Assembly: GCA_945916625.1 (NCBI GenBank)
Contig: CAMEGY010000052.1
Span: 1-7,039 of the forward strand
DNA from: an uncultured Anaerococcus sp.
GTDB lineage: Bacteria > Bacillota_A > Clostridia > Tissierellales > Peptoniphilaceae
Direction of reading: 5' to 3'
Length of the DNA stretch: 7,039 nt
The notes under the pieces were generated by a model. The model was not told the DNA's origin and searched no databases. It worked only from the letters and a program-made list of their open reading frames with translations. Position numbers and translations under genes: made by a program. Below, one piece after another: positions 1-6,709 of the stretch. How positions within the stretch are numbered: position 1 is the stretch's first letter; every line of letters begins with the position of its first letter.

Positions 1-932
1 TGGCGGATGATTATTCTTTTGATGTATCGGCTGCCACTATTAGAAATGACATGACTGACCTTGAGAAGAGAGGACTCTTAAAAAAAGCCCACACTTCAAG
101 CGGTAGGCTCCCATCAGACAAGGGCTATAGGTTCTTTGTTGATTATTTGATTGAAAATAACTTAATCGACGAAAAAGCAAGTCCAAACTTTGCTAATCTT
201 AAAAAATCATTAGATAAGAGATACCACAATGCCACTGATATTGTAAATTCAGCCACAAAAATTTTGGCTGGCATTACAAATTTAACGGCAGTGTCGGTTA
301 CTTATAAAAATCAAATTAAGTCCATAGCCAATATTGAAATGATGAAGGTAAATGATTATACCCTTCTTTTAATTGTGGTATATGACAATGGTTTGATTGT
401 AAATGACCTTATCTATATAAATTATAGGATAGAAAAAGATGACCTTGATTTTCTAAATAATCTATTACAGAAAGAACTTATAGGATCAAGTATCTACCAT
501 TTGTCTGATAAGATTATCAAAATAGAAGAAAAGCTTAGTCTAAATTATAAGTATTTACTAGATATAATCCAAACTAAGATGAAAAATGAGTCTATGAAGG
601 ATTCTAACCAAGAGGTAAGGATAGAAGGTTTGGGTAATATATTCAGGTTCAAAGAATTTGATGATATAGTCAAGGCTAAAGAATTTATCAATCTCTTTGA
701 GAGTCCAGATATTATTACAGATTTTCTAACAGATAATAATGATAAGAGCCTTGTCGTCACTATCGGAGAAGAAAATGAAATCGACCAGTTAAAAGAAAAT
801 ACCATAATAACTTCTTATTTTAAGGTAGACGAGAATACTATCGGCAAGATAGGTGTTGTAGGTCTTACTAGGATAAATTATAAGGAAGTTATAGAGAGTA
901 TTAAACTAGTATCAGATTTACTAAATAATTAA
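1..932 (+). CDS. hrcA: Heat-inducible transcription repressor HrcA (5' truncated)
   Basis: HrcA is the repressor of class I heat-shock genes; it binds CIRCE operators and is kept active by GroEL. The reading frame is open from the window edge (first full codon at position 3), so the start lies upstream and roughly 25-35 residues are missing. The first visible residues include DVSAATIRNDM and then HTSSGRLPSDKGYR, the signature of the N-terminal winged helix and the following linker in HrcA. About 310 residues are visible, ending in the usual effector/dimerisation region (VVGLTRINYKEVIESIKLVSDLL). The ATG at 51 is internal, in the middle of the conserved TIRNDM motif, and is not the start. The gene ends 16 bp before the preferred grpE start and leads the operon. 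Its own CIRCE operator would be upstream of the window and is not seen here. Identity is near certain. Confidence 0.96.
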   Translation, partial: ADDYSFDVSAATIRNDMTDLEKRGLLKKAHTSSGRLPSDKGYRFFVDYLIENNLIDEKASPNFANLKKSLDKRYHNATDIVNSATKILAGITNLTAVSVTYKNQIKSIANIEMMKVNDYTLLLIVVYDNGLIVNDLIYINYRIEKDDLDFLNNLLQKELIGSSIYHLSDKIIKIEEKLSLNYKYLLDIIQTKMKNESMKDSNQEVRIEGLGNIFRFKEFDDIVKAKEFINLFESPDIITDFLTDNNDKSLVVTIGEENEIDQLKENTIITSYFKVDENTIGKIGVVGLTRINYKEVIESIKLVSDLLNN

Positions 933-951
933 GAGGAAGGTGAATGATTTG
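933..951 (+). promoter_or_regulatory. grpE ribosome binding site and TTG start
   Basis: The purine-rich GAGGAAGG (933-940) directly follows the hrcA stop codon. It lies 8 nt before an in-frame TTG at 949, which is the best spacing. The in-frame GTG at 940 overlaps this site and would be left with almost no spacing. The ATG at 944 is in another frame. TTG 949 is therefore preferred, with GTG 940 (three more residues) as the alternative. Confidence 0.55.
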
Positions 952-1488
952 GCAGACGATATCAAAAAAGATGAAAACATAGAAGAAAATGAAGAAATTG
1001 AAGATATAGAAGATTCTGATGAAGAAGTAATCGATGCTGAAATTGTTGAAGACGAAAACGAAGAAATATCAGCAAACGATAATGAATATATAGAAAAATA
1101 CCAGAGACTTATGGCAGATTTTGCAAATTATAAGCAAAGAGAAGAAAAGGCTAAGGCTGATTTTAAGAAGTTTGCTTCAAGCTCTTTGGTAGAAAAACTA
1201 CTCCCAGTCCTTGATAATTTCGATAGGGCCCTTAAGGATAAAGATAATGAAGACCCATTTGTAAAGGGAGTCATTATGACAAGGGATGAACTTATTAAAA
1301 TCCTTAAAAATGAAGGCCTAGAAGAAATTGCATCAGATGGAGAGAAATTTGATCACAATCTTCACCATGCAGTTATGACTGAAGAAAGTGAAACTGTAGA
1401 AGAAGATTATATTATAGAAACATTCCAAAAGGGATACAAACTAAACGGAAGAATCCTTAGACCAGCTATGGTTAAGGTAAGCAAGTAG
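949..1488 (+). CDS. grpE: Nucleotide exchange factor GrpE
   Basis: GrpE is the cytoplasmic co-chaperone that releases ADP from DnaK and acts as a thermosensor in many bacteria. From the TTG at 949 the protein has 179 residues (182 from GTG 940), normal for the family. Residues 1-45 are a strongly acidic, low-complexity tail. Residues 46-100 form the long dimerising helix, with the conserved LLPVLDNFDRAL at 84-95. The rest is the C-terminal beta domain that contacts DnaK (GEKFDHNLHHAV at 131-142, then KGYKLNGRILRPAMVKVS). The family motif usually reads FDPNxHEA; here it is FDHNLHHA, a mild deviation. The acidic tail carries DEEVIDAE, closely resembling the C-terminal tail of the neighbouring DnaK. 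The stop codon TAG overlaps the dnaK ribosome binding site, which suggests coupled translation. The function is secure; only the start is uncertain. Confidence 0.95.
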   Translation: MADDIKKDENIEENEEIEDIEDSDEEVIDAEIVEDENEEISANDNEYIEKYQRLMADFANYKQREEKAKADFKKFASSSLVEKLLPVLDNFDRALKDKDNEDPFVKGVIMTRDELIKILKNEGLEEIASDGEKFDHNLHHAVMTEESETVEEDYIIETFQKGYKLNGRILRPAMVKVSK

Positions 1489-1500
1489 GAGGAAAATTAT

Positions 1501-3315
1501 ATGGCTAAAATTATAGGAATTGACTTAGGAACAACAAACTCAGCAGTAGCTGTTATGGAAGGTGGTACTGCAACAATTATTCCAAACAGCGAAGGTAATA
1601 GAACAACACCATCAGTGGTAGCTTTCTCAAAAGATGGCGAAAGACTTGTAGGTGAAACTGCAAAAAGACAAGCAATCACAAACCCACATAGAACAATTGC
1701 TTCTGTAAAAAGAGAGATGGGTCACGATTGGAAGAGTGAAGAAATTGATGGCAAACAATATACACCAGAAGAAATTTCTGCAATGATTCTTCAAAAGCTA
1801 AAGGCAGATGCGGAAAGCTATTTAAATGATACAGTTACAAACGCTGTAATTACAGTACCTGCTTACTTTACAGATGCTCAAAGACAAGCTACAAAAGATG
1901 CTGGACAAATCGCAGGCCTAAAAGTTGACAGAATCATTAACGAACCAACAGCAGCAGCCCTATCTTATGGTATGGATAAGGAAACTGACCAATCTAAGAT
2001 TATGGTTTACGACCTTGGTGGTGGTACATTCGACGTTTCAATCCTAGAAGTAGGTGACGGAGTATTTGAAGTACTATCTACAAGAGGAAACAACAAGCTA
2101 GGTGGAGATGACTTTGATAATGCTGTTGTAGAATATCTTGCAGCTGAATTTAAAAAAGAATCTGGGGTTGACCTAACAAAAGATCTAACAGCTATGCAAA
2201 GATTAAAAGATGCAGCAGAAAAAGCTAAGAAAGAATTATCTTCAACACTTACTACAAATGTAAACCTACCATTTATCACAGCTGTAGATGGCCAACCAGT
2301 CCACTTAGATATTAACCTATCAAGAGCTAAATTTGACGAACTAACACACGACTTAGTAGAAAAGACAAGAAAACCAGTAGAAGACGCTCTTCATGATGCA
2401 GGACTATCAGCATCTGACATTGACAAAGTCCTTCTAGTTGGTGGTTCTACAAGAGTGCCAGCTGTTCAAGAGCTAGTTAAGAAAATTATCGGTAAAGACC
2501 CACAAAAAGACATAAACCCAGATGAATCAGTTGCAATCGGTGCAGCTATCCAAGGTGGAGTCCTAACAGGTGAAGTAAAGGACCTATTACTTCTTGACGT
2601 AACACCTTTATCATTAGGTATTGAAACCCTTGGTGGAGTTGCTACAAAGCTTATAGAAAGAAATACAACTATACCAACAAAGAAATCACAAATCTTTACA
2701 ACTGCAGCAGATGGACAAACAGAAGTAGACATCCACGTAGTTCAAGGTGAACGTGAAATGGCAGCAGATAATACAACACTTGGTAGATTCCAACTTACAG
2801 GTATACCAGCAGCAAGACGTGGTGTTCCACAAATCGAAGTAACCTTTGACATTGATGCCAACGGTATTGTAAATGTAACTGCAAAAGACCAAGGTTCTGG
2901 TAAAGAGCAAAAGATTACAATCACATCTTCATCTAACCTAACTGAAGAAGAAATCGATAGAAAAGTAAAAGAAGCTGAACAATTTGCTGAAGAAGACAAG
3001 AAGAAAAAAGAAGATATAGATGCTAAAAACAACGCAGAAAACCTAGTATACCAAGCTAGAAAAACTGTAGAAGATGCAAAACTTGAAGGATCTGATAAAG
3101 AAAATATCGAAGCTAAGGCAAAAGAACTAGAAGATGCAATAGGTGCAAATGATATCGATAAAATAAAATCTCTATCAGAAGAGTTAACAAATGAAATCTA
3201 CAAAGTAAGCGAAAAAATTTATCAAGCAAATGAAGCAAGCGGGGAAGCAAACGGCTCAGCTGACGAAGATGTAGTAGATGCTGACTACGAAGTAATCGAC
3301 GAAGATGAAGAATAA
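1501..3315 (+). CDS. dnaK: Chaperone protein DnaK (Hsp70)
   Basis: DnaK is the ATP-driven cytoplasmic Hsp70 that binds exposed hydrophobic peptide segments, working with DnaJ and GrpE. The protein has 604 residues, matching the shorter Gram-positive form (about 610) rather than the 638 of E. coli. The nucleotide-binding domain shows [11 protein letters not shown] (4-14), [11 protein letters not shown] (147-157), [12 protein letters not shown] (169-180) and [11 protein letters not shown] (310-320). The hydrophobic interdomain linker DLLLL starts at 361, followed by the substrate-binding domain ([14 protein letters not shown]) and a helical lid. It ends in the conserved acidic tail [17 protein letters not shown]. 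The ATG at 1501 has a strong AGGAGG (1487-1492) at 8 nt. Leucine codons CTA and CTT are frequent, as expected for a highly expressed gene. A promoter and a terminator follow it, before dnaJ. No key residue appears to be missing. Confidence 0.99.
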   Translation: MAKIIGIDLGTTNSAVAVMEGGTATIIPNSEGNRTTPSVVAFSKDGERLVGETAKRQAITNPHRTIASVKREMGHDWKSEEIDGKQYTPEEISAMILQKLKADAESYLNDTVTNAVITVPAYFTDAQRQATKDAGQIAGLKVDRIINEPTAAALSYGMDKETDQSKIMVYDLGGGTFDVSILEVGDGVFEVLSTRGNNKLGGDDFDNAVVEYLAAEFKKESGVDLTKDLTAMQRLKDAAEKAKKELSSTLTTNVNLPFITAVDGQPVHLDINLSRAKFDELTHDLVEKTRKPVEDALHDAGLSASDIDKVLLVGGSTRVPAVQELVKKIIGKDPQKDINPDESVAIGAAIQGGVLTGEVKDLLLLDVTPLSLGIETLGGVATKLIERNTTIPTKKSQIFTTAADGQTEVDIHVVQGEREMAADNTTLGRFQLTGIPAARRGVPQIEVTFDIDANGIVNVTAKDQGSGKEQKITITSSSNLTEEEIDRKVKEAEQFAEEDKKKKEDIDAKNNAENLVYQARKTVEDAKLEGSDKENIEAKAKELEDAIGANDIDKIKSLSEELTNEIYKVSEKIYQANEASGEANGSADEDVVDADYEVIDEDEE

Positions 3316-3319
3316 TCTT

Positions 3320-3347
3320 TTGAAAGATTAGAAGTAGATAGTATAAT
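3320..3347 (+). promoter_or_regulatory. Candidate sigma-A promoter in the dnaK-dnaJ gap
   Basis: TTGAAA (3320-3325, five of six consensus positions) is separated by 16 bp from a perfect TATAAT (3342-3347). The predicted transcript would start near 3354, inside the gap, and would run at once into the hairpin at 3367-3395 before reaching dnaJ. It could supply dnaJ, mtaB and downstream genes independently of the heat-shock promoter if readthrough occurs. The call rests only on sequence match and spacing. Confidence 0.6.
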
Positions 3348-3366
3348 AAAAACAATTGATAAAAGG

Positions 3367-3395
3367 AGCTATTTCCTAGTGAAATAGCTTTTTTT
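3367..3395 (+). terminator. Intrinsic terminator between dnaK and dnaJ
   Basis: AGCTATTTC (3367-3375) pairs perfectly with GAAATAGCT (3381-3389) across the 5-nt loop CTAGT, and a run of seven T residues spans 3389-3395. It sits 51 bp after the dnaK stop and 16 bp before the dnaJ start. The stem has only three G-C pairs, so termination is probably partial. That would lower dnaJ and distal expression relative to dnaK, or stabilise the 3' end of a grpE-dnaK message. Confidence 0.78.
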
Positions 3396-3402
3396 AGTGA
3401 TT

Positions 3403-3414
3403 GGAGGATATATG
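3403..3414 (+). promoter_or_regulatory. dnaJ ribosome binding site and ATG start
   Basis: GGAGGA (3403-3408) precedes the ATG at 3412. The spacing is short (4 nt after GGAGG), but the site is strong and begins only 7 nt after the T-run of the terminator. It rules out the in-frame GTG at 3397, which has no ribosome binding site and would add five residues never seen before the conserved J-domain start. Confidence 0.75.
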
Positions 3415-4521
3415 AGAGACCCATATGAAGTTCTTGGCCTTGATAGAAGTGCCAGTGCTGATGAAATAAAGAGAGAATATAGAAAACTTGCTAAAAAATA
3501 TCATCCAGACCTAAACCCAGATGACAAGGAAGCCGAACATAATTTTAAAGAAGCAACTTTAGCTTACGAAATCCTTTCAGATCCTAAAAAGAAAAAACAA
3601 TACGATACCTATGGCTCAGCTGCCTTCGAAAATGGAGGAGCTGGCTTTAATGGAGGATTTTCTGGATTTGGTGATATTTTTGGTGATTTATTTGGAGATA
3701 TATTTAACCAAGGCTATCAGGCAAATGCCAAAAGACCTGTAAAGGGCGCTGACATCCAGCAGATTGTAAACCTTACTTTCCAAGAGGCAGCCTTCGGTAC
3801 AAGTAAGGAAATCCAAGTAAGAAGAGAAGTAGAATGCCATGTCTGCCACGGTTCTAAAGCTGAAGAAGGATCAGAAAGCCACACCTGCCCGGATTGTCAT
3901 GGACAAGGTGTAGTAAATGAAGTATCAAGAACACCTTTTGGAACAATGAGCCGAACAGTAACCTGCAATAAATGCCATGGTACAGGTGAAGTTATAGAAA
4001 AGCCATGTAAGAATTGTGAGGGCACTGGCAAAGAGTTTAAGTCAGAAAAAATTAAATTTGATATACCATCAGGTGTGGAAGATCAAAATGTAATTAGATT
4101 ATCTGGCAAGGGCCATATCGGAGAAAATGGTGGTCCCTTTGGTGATTTATATGTAATATTAAGGGTAGAAGACCACGAAATTTTCAAAAGGGATGGACTT
4201 GATATCTACTATGAAATGCCAATAAGCTTTGCAACAGCAACCCTAGGTGGAAAAATAGATGTAGCAACACTTAGAAAATCTGTAGAATTTGATATACCAG
4301 CTGGGACACAAACAGGTACAAAATTTACCCTAAAAAGGGAAGGTATAGAAGATTCTCGCACAGGTAGGATTGGAAATCTCTATTTCTATGTCAAAATAAT
4401 AACACCAACAAAGCTAAACAAAGAGCAAAAGCAAGCCCTTAAGACCTTTGCAGAAGCAAGTGGAAACGAAATAAAAGAAGAAAAATCATTTTTTGACAAG
4501 GTAAAGGACTTTTTTGAATGA
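3412..4521 (+). CDS. dnaJ: Chaperone protein DnaJ (Hsp40)
   Basis: DnaJ is the type I Hsp40 that delivers unfolded proteins to DnaK and stimulates its ATPase. The protein has 369 residues, normal for the family. The J domain (1-68) starts RDPYEVLGL and has the catalytic HPD at 31-33. A Gly/Phe-rich linker runs from about 72 to 102. Four zinc-binding repeats follow: C142-x2-C145, C159-x2-C162, C185-x2-C188 and C199-x2-C202. All eight cysteines are present, although the first repeat reads CHVCHGSK, with Lys where CxxCxGxG has the last Gly. The C-terminal substrate-binding beta domains follow ([18 protein letters not shown] and the [14 protein letters not shown] region). It ends [11 protein letters not shown]. 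The stop TGA overlaps the mtaB ATG (ATGA). Upstream lie a separate promoter and a terminator, so it need not follow dnaK expression. Confidence 0.98.
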   Translation: MRDPYEVLGLDRSASADEIKREYRKLAKKYHPDLNPDDKEAEHNFKEATLAYEILSDPKKKKQYDTYGSAAFENGGAGFNGGFSGFGDIFGDLFGDIFNQGYQANAKRPVKGADIQQIVNLTFQEAAFGTSKEIQVRREVECHVCHGSKAEEGSESHTCPDCHGQGVVNEVSRTPFGTMSRTVTCNKCHGTGEVIEKPCKNCEGTGKEFKSEKIKFDIPSGVEDQNVIRLSGKGHIGENGGPFGDLYVILRVEDHEIFKRDGLDIYYEMPISFATATLGGKIDVATLRKSVEFDIPAGTQTGTKFTLKREGIEDSRTGRIGNLYFYVKIITPTKLNKEQKQALKTFAEASGNEIKEEKSFFDKVKDFFE

Positions 4522-5816
4522 AAAACACATTTAATATCCAAACCCTAGGCTGCAAGGTCAACCAATATGAGTCTGAAGCTATAGAGGAAATTTTTGAAGC
4601 AAGGGGGTTTGAAAGAAAAGAAAAAGACGCAGATATTTATGTAATAAATACATGCACAGTCACAAATATGTCTGATAGGAAAAGTCGTCAGATGATTTCA
4701 AGAGCTAGGAAAGATAACCCAGATGCAATAATTGCAGTAATGGGTTGCTATTCACAGGTAAAGCCAGAAGATGTAGCAAAAATTGAAGGCGTAGATATAA
4801 TTCTGGGCTCTAGAAATAAGGAAGAGGTAGTGGACCTTTGCGAAGATATGCTCCAAAATAAGGAAGCAATTGACCAAATAATTTCGGTATCTGAAGAAAA
4901 AACCTTTGAAGATCTACAAATTTCAAACCAAACTGAAATGACAAGAGCTTATATGAAAATCCAAGACGGTTGCAATATGTATTGTTCATACTGCCTAATT
5001 CCTTACGCTAGAGGTAATGTTGTAAGCCGACCTATGGATTCAATTGTAAAAGAAAGTCAAAGACTTGCTCAAAACGGCTTTAAGGAAATAGTCCTAACAG
5101 GAATTCACGTAGCAAGCTATGGAAAAGACTTTGACGACGGATCTTCCCTAATAGATGTTATAGAAAATGTAGCAAGTGTTGATGGTATAGAGAGAATACG
5201 TCTTTCTTCAATGGAACCAAGGCACATAACAAAAGAATTTTTAGAGAGAATGAAAGCTACAGGAAAAGCCTGTGACCATTTTCACTTATCCTTACAATCG
5301 GGTTCAGATGTTGTTCTTAAGGCAATGAATAGAAAATATGATACAAAAATATTTAAGGAAAAAACCGGCCTAATAAGAGAAGTTTTCCCAAATGCAGGGC
5401 TTACTACAGATATAATTGTAGGTTTTCCAGGAGAAACTGAGGAAAATCACAAGGAAACAATGGACTTTGTAGATGATATTAAATTTGCAAAAACTCACCT
5501 TTTTAAATATTCAAAAAGAGATGGGACAAAGGCAGCAAAGATGAAAGAACAAGTAAATGGCATTATCAAAAAAGAACGCCTTAAGGATTTGGAAGCTATA
5601 GAAGATAAAAATAGAAATGAATTCTTAGAAAAACAAATAGGAAAGACACTATCAGTCTTATTTGAAGATAAATCTGATATCGAAGGATTCAAATCAGGCT
5701 ATTCTACAAATTATCTAAGGGTCAATGTAGAAAATCCACTCCTCCCATCAAACGAAATCTACGATGTAAAAATAACTGGCATTGAAAATGATGAATTAAT
5801 TGGAGAAATAAGTTAA
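4518..5816 (+). CDS. mtaB: tRNA (t6A37) methylthiotransferase MtaB
   Basis: MtaB (YqeV in B. subtilis) is a radical-SAM enzyme that converts t6A to ms2t6A at position 37 of tRNAs reading ANN codons. The protein has 432 residues, the usual size. The N-terminal UPF0004 domain carries three cluster-binding cysteines at C12 ([11 protein letters not shown], typical of MtaB rather than MiaB or RimO), C46 (NTCTVT) and C77 (MGCYSQ). The radical-SAM motif CNMYCSYC supplies C152, C156 and C159, so both 4Fe-4S clusters should form. A TRAM RNA-binding domain occupies roughly 370-430. The ATG at 4518 overlaps the dnaJ stop as ATGA, and AAAGGA (4503-4508) inside dnaJ lies 9 nt upstream, implying translational coupling. 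In B. subtilis prmA and rsmE separate it from dnaJ; here they are absent. No frameshift or missing residue is visible. Confidence 0.96.
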   Translation: MKNTFNIQTLGCKVNQYESEAIEEIFEARGFERKEKDADIYVINTCTVTNMSDRKSRQMISRARKDNPDAIIAVMGCYSQVKPEDVAKIEGVDIILGSRNKEEVVDLCEDMLQNKEAIDQIISVSEEKTFEDLQISNQTEMTRAYMKIQDGCNMYCSYCLIPYARGNVVSRPMDSIVKESQRLAQNGFKEIVLTGIHVASYGKDFDDGSSLIDVIENVASVDGIERIRLSSMEPRHITKEFLERMKATGKACDHFHLSLQSGSDVVLKAMNRKYDTKIFKEKTGLIREVFPNAGLTTDIIVGFPGETEENHKETMDFVDDIKFAKTHLFKYSKRDGTKAAKMKEQVNGIIKKERLKDLEAIEDKNRNEFLEKQIGKTLSVLFEDKSDIEGFKSGYSTNYLRVNVENPLLPSNEIYDVKITGIENDELIGEIS

Positions 5817-5823
5817 TAAAAAC

Positions 5824-5859
5824 TTTACTCTTAAAAATAATTGTGGTAACATATATATT
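5824..5859 (+). promoter_or_regulatory. Possible promoter for the HIT gene and rpsU
   Basis: In the 57-bp gap after mtaB, TTTACT (5824-5829) is followed after 17 bp by TAACAT (5847-5852), which is preceded by a TGn extended -10 element (5844-5846). A second reading is TTAAAA (5831-5836), 17 bp, then TATATT (5854-5859). Each is an imperfect match and no terminator separates mtaB from the next gene, so readthrough from upstream is equally possible. Confidence 0.38.
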
Positions 5860-5873
5860 AATGGGGGTGAAGT

Positions 5874-6215
5874 ATGGATTGTGTATTTTGTAAGATTGTA
5901 GATGGAGAAATTCCTTCTAAGATAATCTACGAAGATGAAGAGTTAATTGCGTTTGACGATTTAGATCCACAAGCACCTATCCATTTTCTTGTTATACCAA
6001 AAAAGCACATCCAAAGTCTAGAGACACTCGATGAGTCTGATAGTAATTTGATAGGCAAGATATTTTTAGCAATCAGAAAAATTGCTCGTGAAAAGGGCAT
6101 AGCTGATTCTGGCTATAGAGTAGTCAACAATATTGGAGAAAATGGAGGACAAACTGTGCCTCACATACATTTCCATGTACTTGGTGACAGAAGCCTTCAA
6201 TGGCCACCAGGCTGA
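5874..6215 (+). CDS. HIT (histidine triad) family hydrolase, HinT-like
   Basis: This is a small cytoplasmic HIT-superfamily protein of the HinT branch. Known relatives hydrolyse purine nucleoside phosphoramidates and acyl-adenylates; the physiological substrate here is not determinable. It has 113 residues, full length for the group. It opens with [14 protein letters not shown], ends with the QWPPG tail typical of HinT, and carries the triad H97-I-H99-F-H101, whose middle histidine should be the nucleophile. C3, C6, H45 and H97 could form the structural zinc site known in some bacterial members. The family's GGR before the tail reads GDR here. A G-rich ribosome binding site (GGGGGTGA, 5863-5870) supports the ATG at 5874. 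It sits between mtaB and rpsU with no terminator on either side and may be cotranscribed with both. Family assignment is firm; a role in tRNA or ribosome metabolism is only suggested by its neighbours. Confidence 0.95.
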   Translation: MDCVFCKIVDGEIPSKIIYEDEELIAFDDLDPQAPIHFLVIPKKHIQSLETLDESDSNLIGKIFLAIRKIAREKGIADSGYRVVNNIGENGGQTVPHIHFHVLGDRSLQWPPG

Positions 6216-6255
6216 TTTAAGTCTAGACCGTGCATATACGAGAGGGGGGATAGAG

Positions 6256-6438
6256 ATGACAGAAATCAGAGTTGGAGAAAACGAATCAATCGACAGCGCG
6301 ATTAAGAGATTCAAAAGACAATGCGCAAGATCCGGTGTACTTTCTGAATACAGAAGAAGAGAACACTACGAAAAACCAAGCGTTATAAAGAAAAAGAAAA
6401 ACGACGCTGCTAAAAGAAAAAATAGAAAAAAAAGATAA
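6256..6438 (+). CDS. rpsU: 30S ribosomal protein S21
   Basis: S21 is a small basic protein of the 30S subunit, located near the 3' end of 16S rRNA and linked to translation initiation. The 60-residue product begins [20 protein letters not shown] and continues with [17 protein letters not shown], both diagnostic. It ends in a lysine/arginine-rich tail (residues 45-60) that is unstructured in the family. The frame is open back to an ATG at 6133, but that part overlaps the HIT gene and has no family resemblance. The ATG at 6256 has GGGGGGA (6244-6250) just upstream and gives the exact family length. It starts 40 bp after the HIT gene with no promoter or terminator between them, and a strong terminator follows, so it is the last gene of this unit. 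Confidence 0.98.
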   Translation: MTEIRVGENESIDSAIKRFKRQCARSGVLSEYRRREHYEKPSVIKKKKNDAAKRKNRKKR

Positions 6439-6444
6439 TAATTT

Positions 6445-6472
6445 AACCATCCACTATGTGGGTGGTTTTTTT
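6445..6472 (+). terminator. Intrinsic terminator after rpsU
   Basis: AACCATCCAC (6445-6454) pairs with GTGGGTGGTT (6458-6467) as a 10-bp stem with one G-T wobble and a 3-nt TAT loop, followed by T residues through 6472. It lies 6 bp after the rpsU stop codon. It is the strongest terminator in the window and marks the end of the heat-shock/rpsU transcription unit. Confidence 0.93.
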
Positions 6473-6481
6473 ATGATAATT

Positions 6482-6511
6482 TTGAAAAGAAGATTTATCT
6501 GATATTATAAT
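6482..6511 (+). promoter_or_regulatory. Candidate promoter just after the rpsU terminator
   Basis: TTGAAA (6482-6487), 18 bp, then a perfect TATAAT (6506-6511). Transcription would begin near 6518, about 400 nt before the next gene. No terminator or small gene was recognised behind it, so it could be a distal promoter of that gene, the start of a small RNA, or a chance match in AT-rich DNA. Confidence 0.42.
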
Positions 6512-6569
6512 GAAAATTTCATTAGAAGTAAGTAGAAAGTTTGCATTAAAGATATATTTTTAACAATGG

Positions 6570-6598
6570 TTGACTATTTTTAGATTATAACATATAAT
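6570..6598 (+). promoter_or_regulatory. Near-consensus sigma-A promoter
   Basis: TTGACT (6570-6575, five of six positions) is followed after exactly 17 bp by a perfect TATAAT (6593-6598), the best promoter in the window. Transcription is expected to start near 6605, giving the gene at 6925 an untranslated leader of about 320 nt. The CRE-like site at 6606-6619 would then cover the start, the CRE at 6722-6735 would be inside the transcribed leader, and the inverted repeat at 6617-6691 would fold in the RNA. Confidence 0.65.
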
Positions 6599-6605
6599 TA
6601 TTAAC

Positions 6606-6619
6606 AGCAAACGTTAACA
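6606..6619 (+). promoter_or_regulatory. CRE-like / LacI-family operator over the predicted start
   Basis: AGCAAACGTTAACA matches the CRE consensus TGWAANCGNTNWCA at nine of eleven defined positions, including the central CG, and contains the AACGTT core common in LacI-family operators. It directly overlaps the expected start of the promoter at 6570-6598, a position where binding would repress. It is flanked by the direct repeat TTAACAG (6601-6607 and 6614-6620). CcpA or a local LacI-type regulator are both possible. Confidence 0.42.
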
Positions 6620-6691
6620 GGGTCAATTATATAAAATATTAAATTTCATAACTAATAAAAAAATATTTTCATTAAATAAAATTAGCCCTGT
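6617..6691 (+). repeat. Long imperfect inverted repeat in the leader
   Basis: ACAGGG (6617-6622) pairs with CCCTGT (6686-6691). The stem extends by a T-G wobble and, after one mismatch, by AATT (6625-6628) with AATT (6680-6683). Further in, AAAATATT (6633-6640) pairs with AATATTTT (6662-6669). In RNA this would be a long, AT-rich, interrupted hairpin with a GC-containing base. No T-run follows, so it is not a standard terminator. Confidence 0.5.
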
Positions 6692-6709
6692 AAAGATAGT
6701 TGCTAAATT

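Noticed and set aside
3397..3411. GTG start for dnaJ at 3397
   Set aside because: No ribosome binding site, and it begins directly behind the terminator T-run. The ATG at 3412 with GGAGGA begins the conserved J domain.
3113..3424. Minus-strand open frame of about 100 codons, leucine/arginine-rich
   Set aside because: Shadow of the acidic, A-rich dnaK 3' end read backwards; no ribosome binding site or recognisable domain. The other minus-strand frames inside hrcA, dnaK, mtaB and the HIT gene are similar shadows.
6192..6213. AGCCT/AGGCT hairpin at the end of the HIT gene
   Set aside because: Only 5 bp with a 12-nt loop, no T-run, and inside the conserved coding end; not a terminator.
6133..6255. 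In-frame upstream extension of rpsU to an ATG at 6133
   Set aside because: It overlaps the HIT gene in another frame, has no ribosome binding site and no resemblance to S21; the ATG at 6256 gives exact family length.
6510..6563. Seventeen-residue ORF beginning MKISLEVSRK
   Set aside because: No ribosome binding site; its ATG overlaps the -10 hexamer of the candidate promoter, so it would lie before the transcript start.
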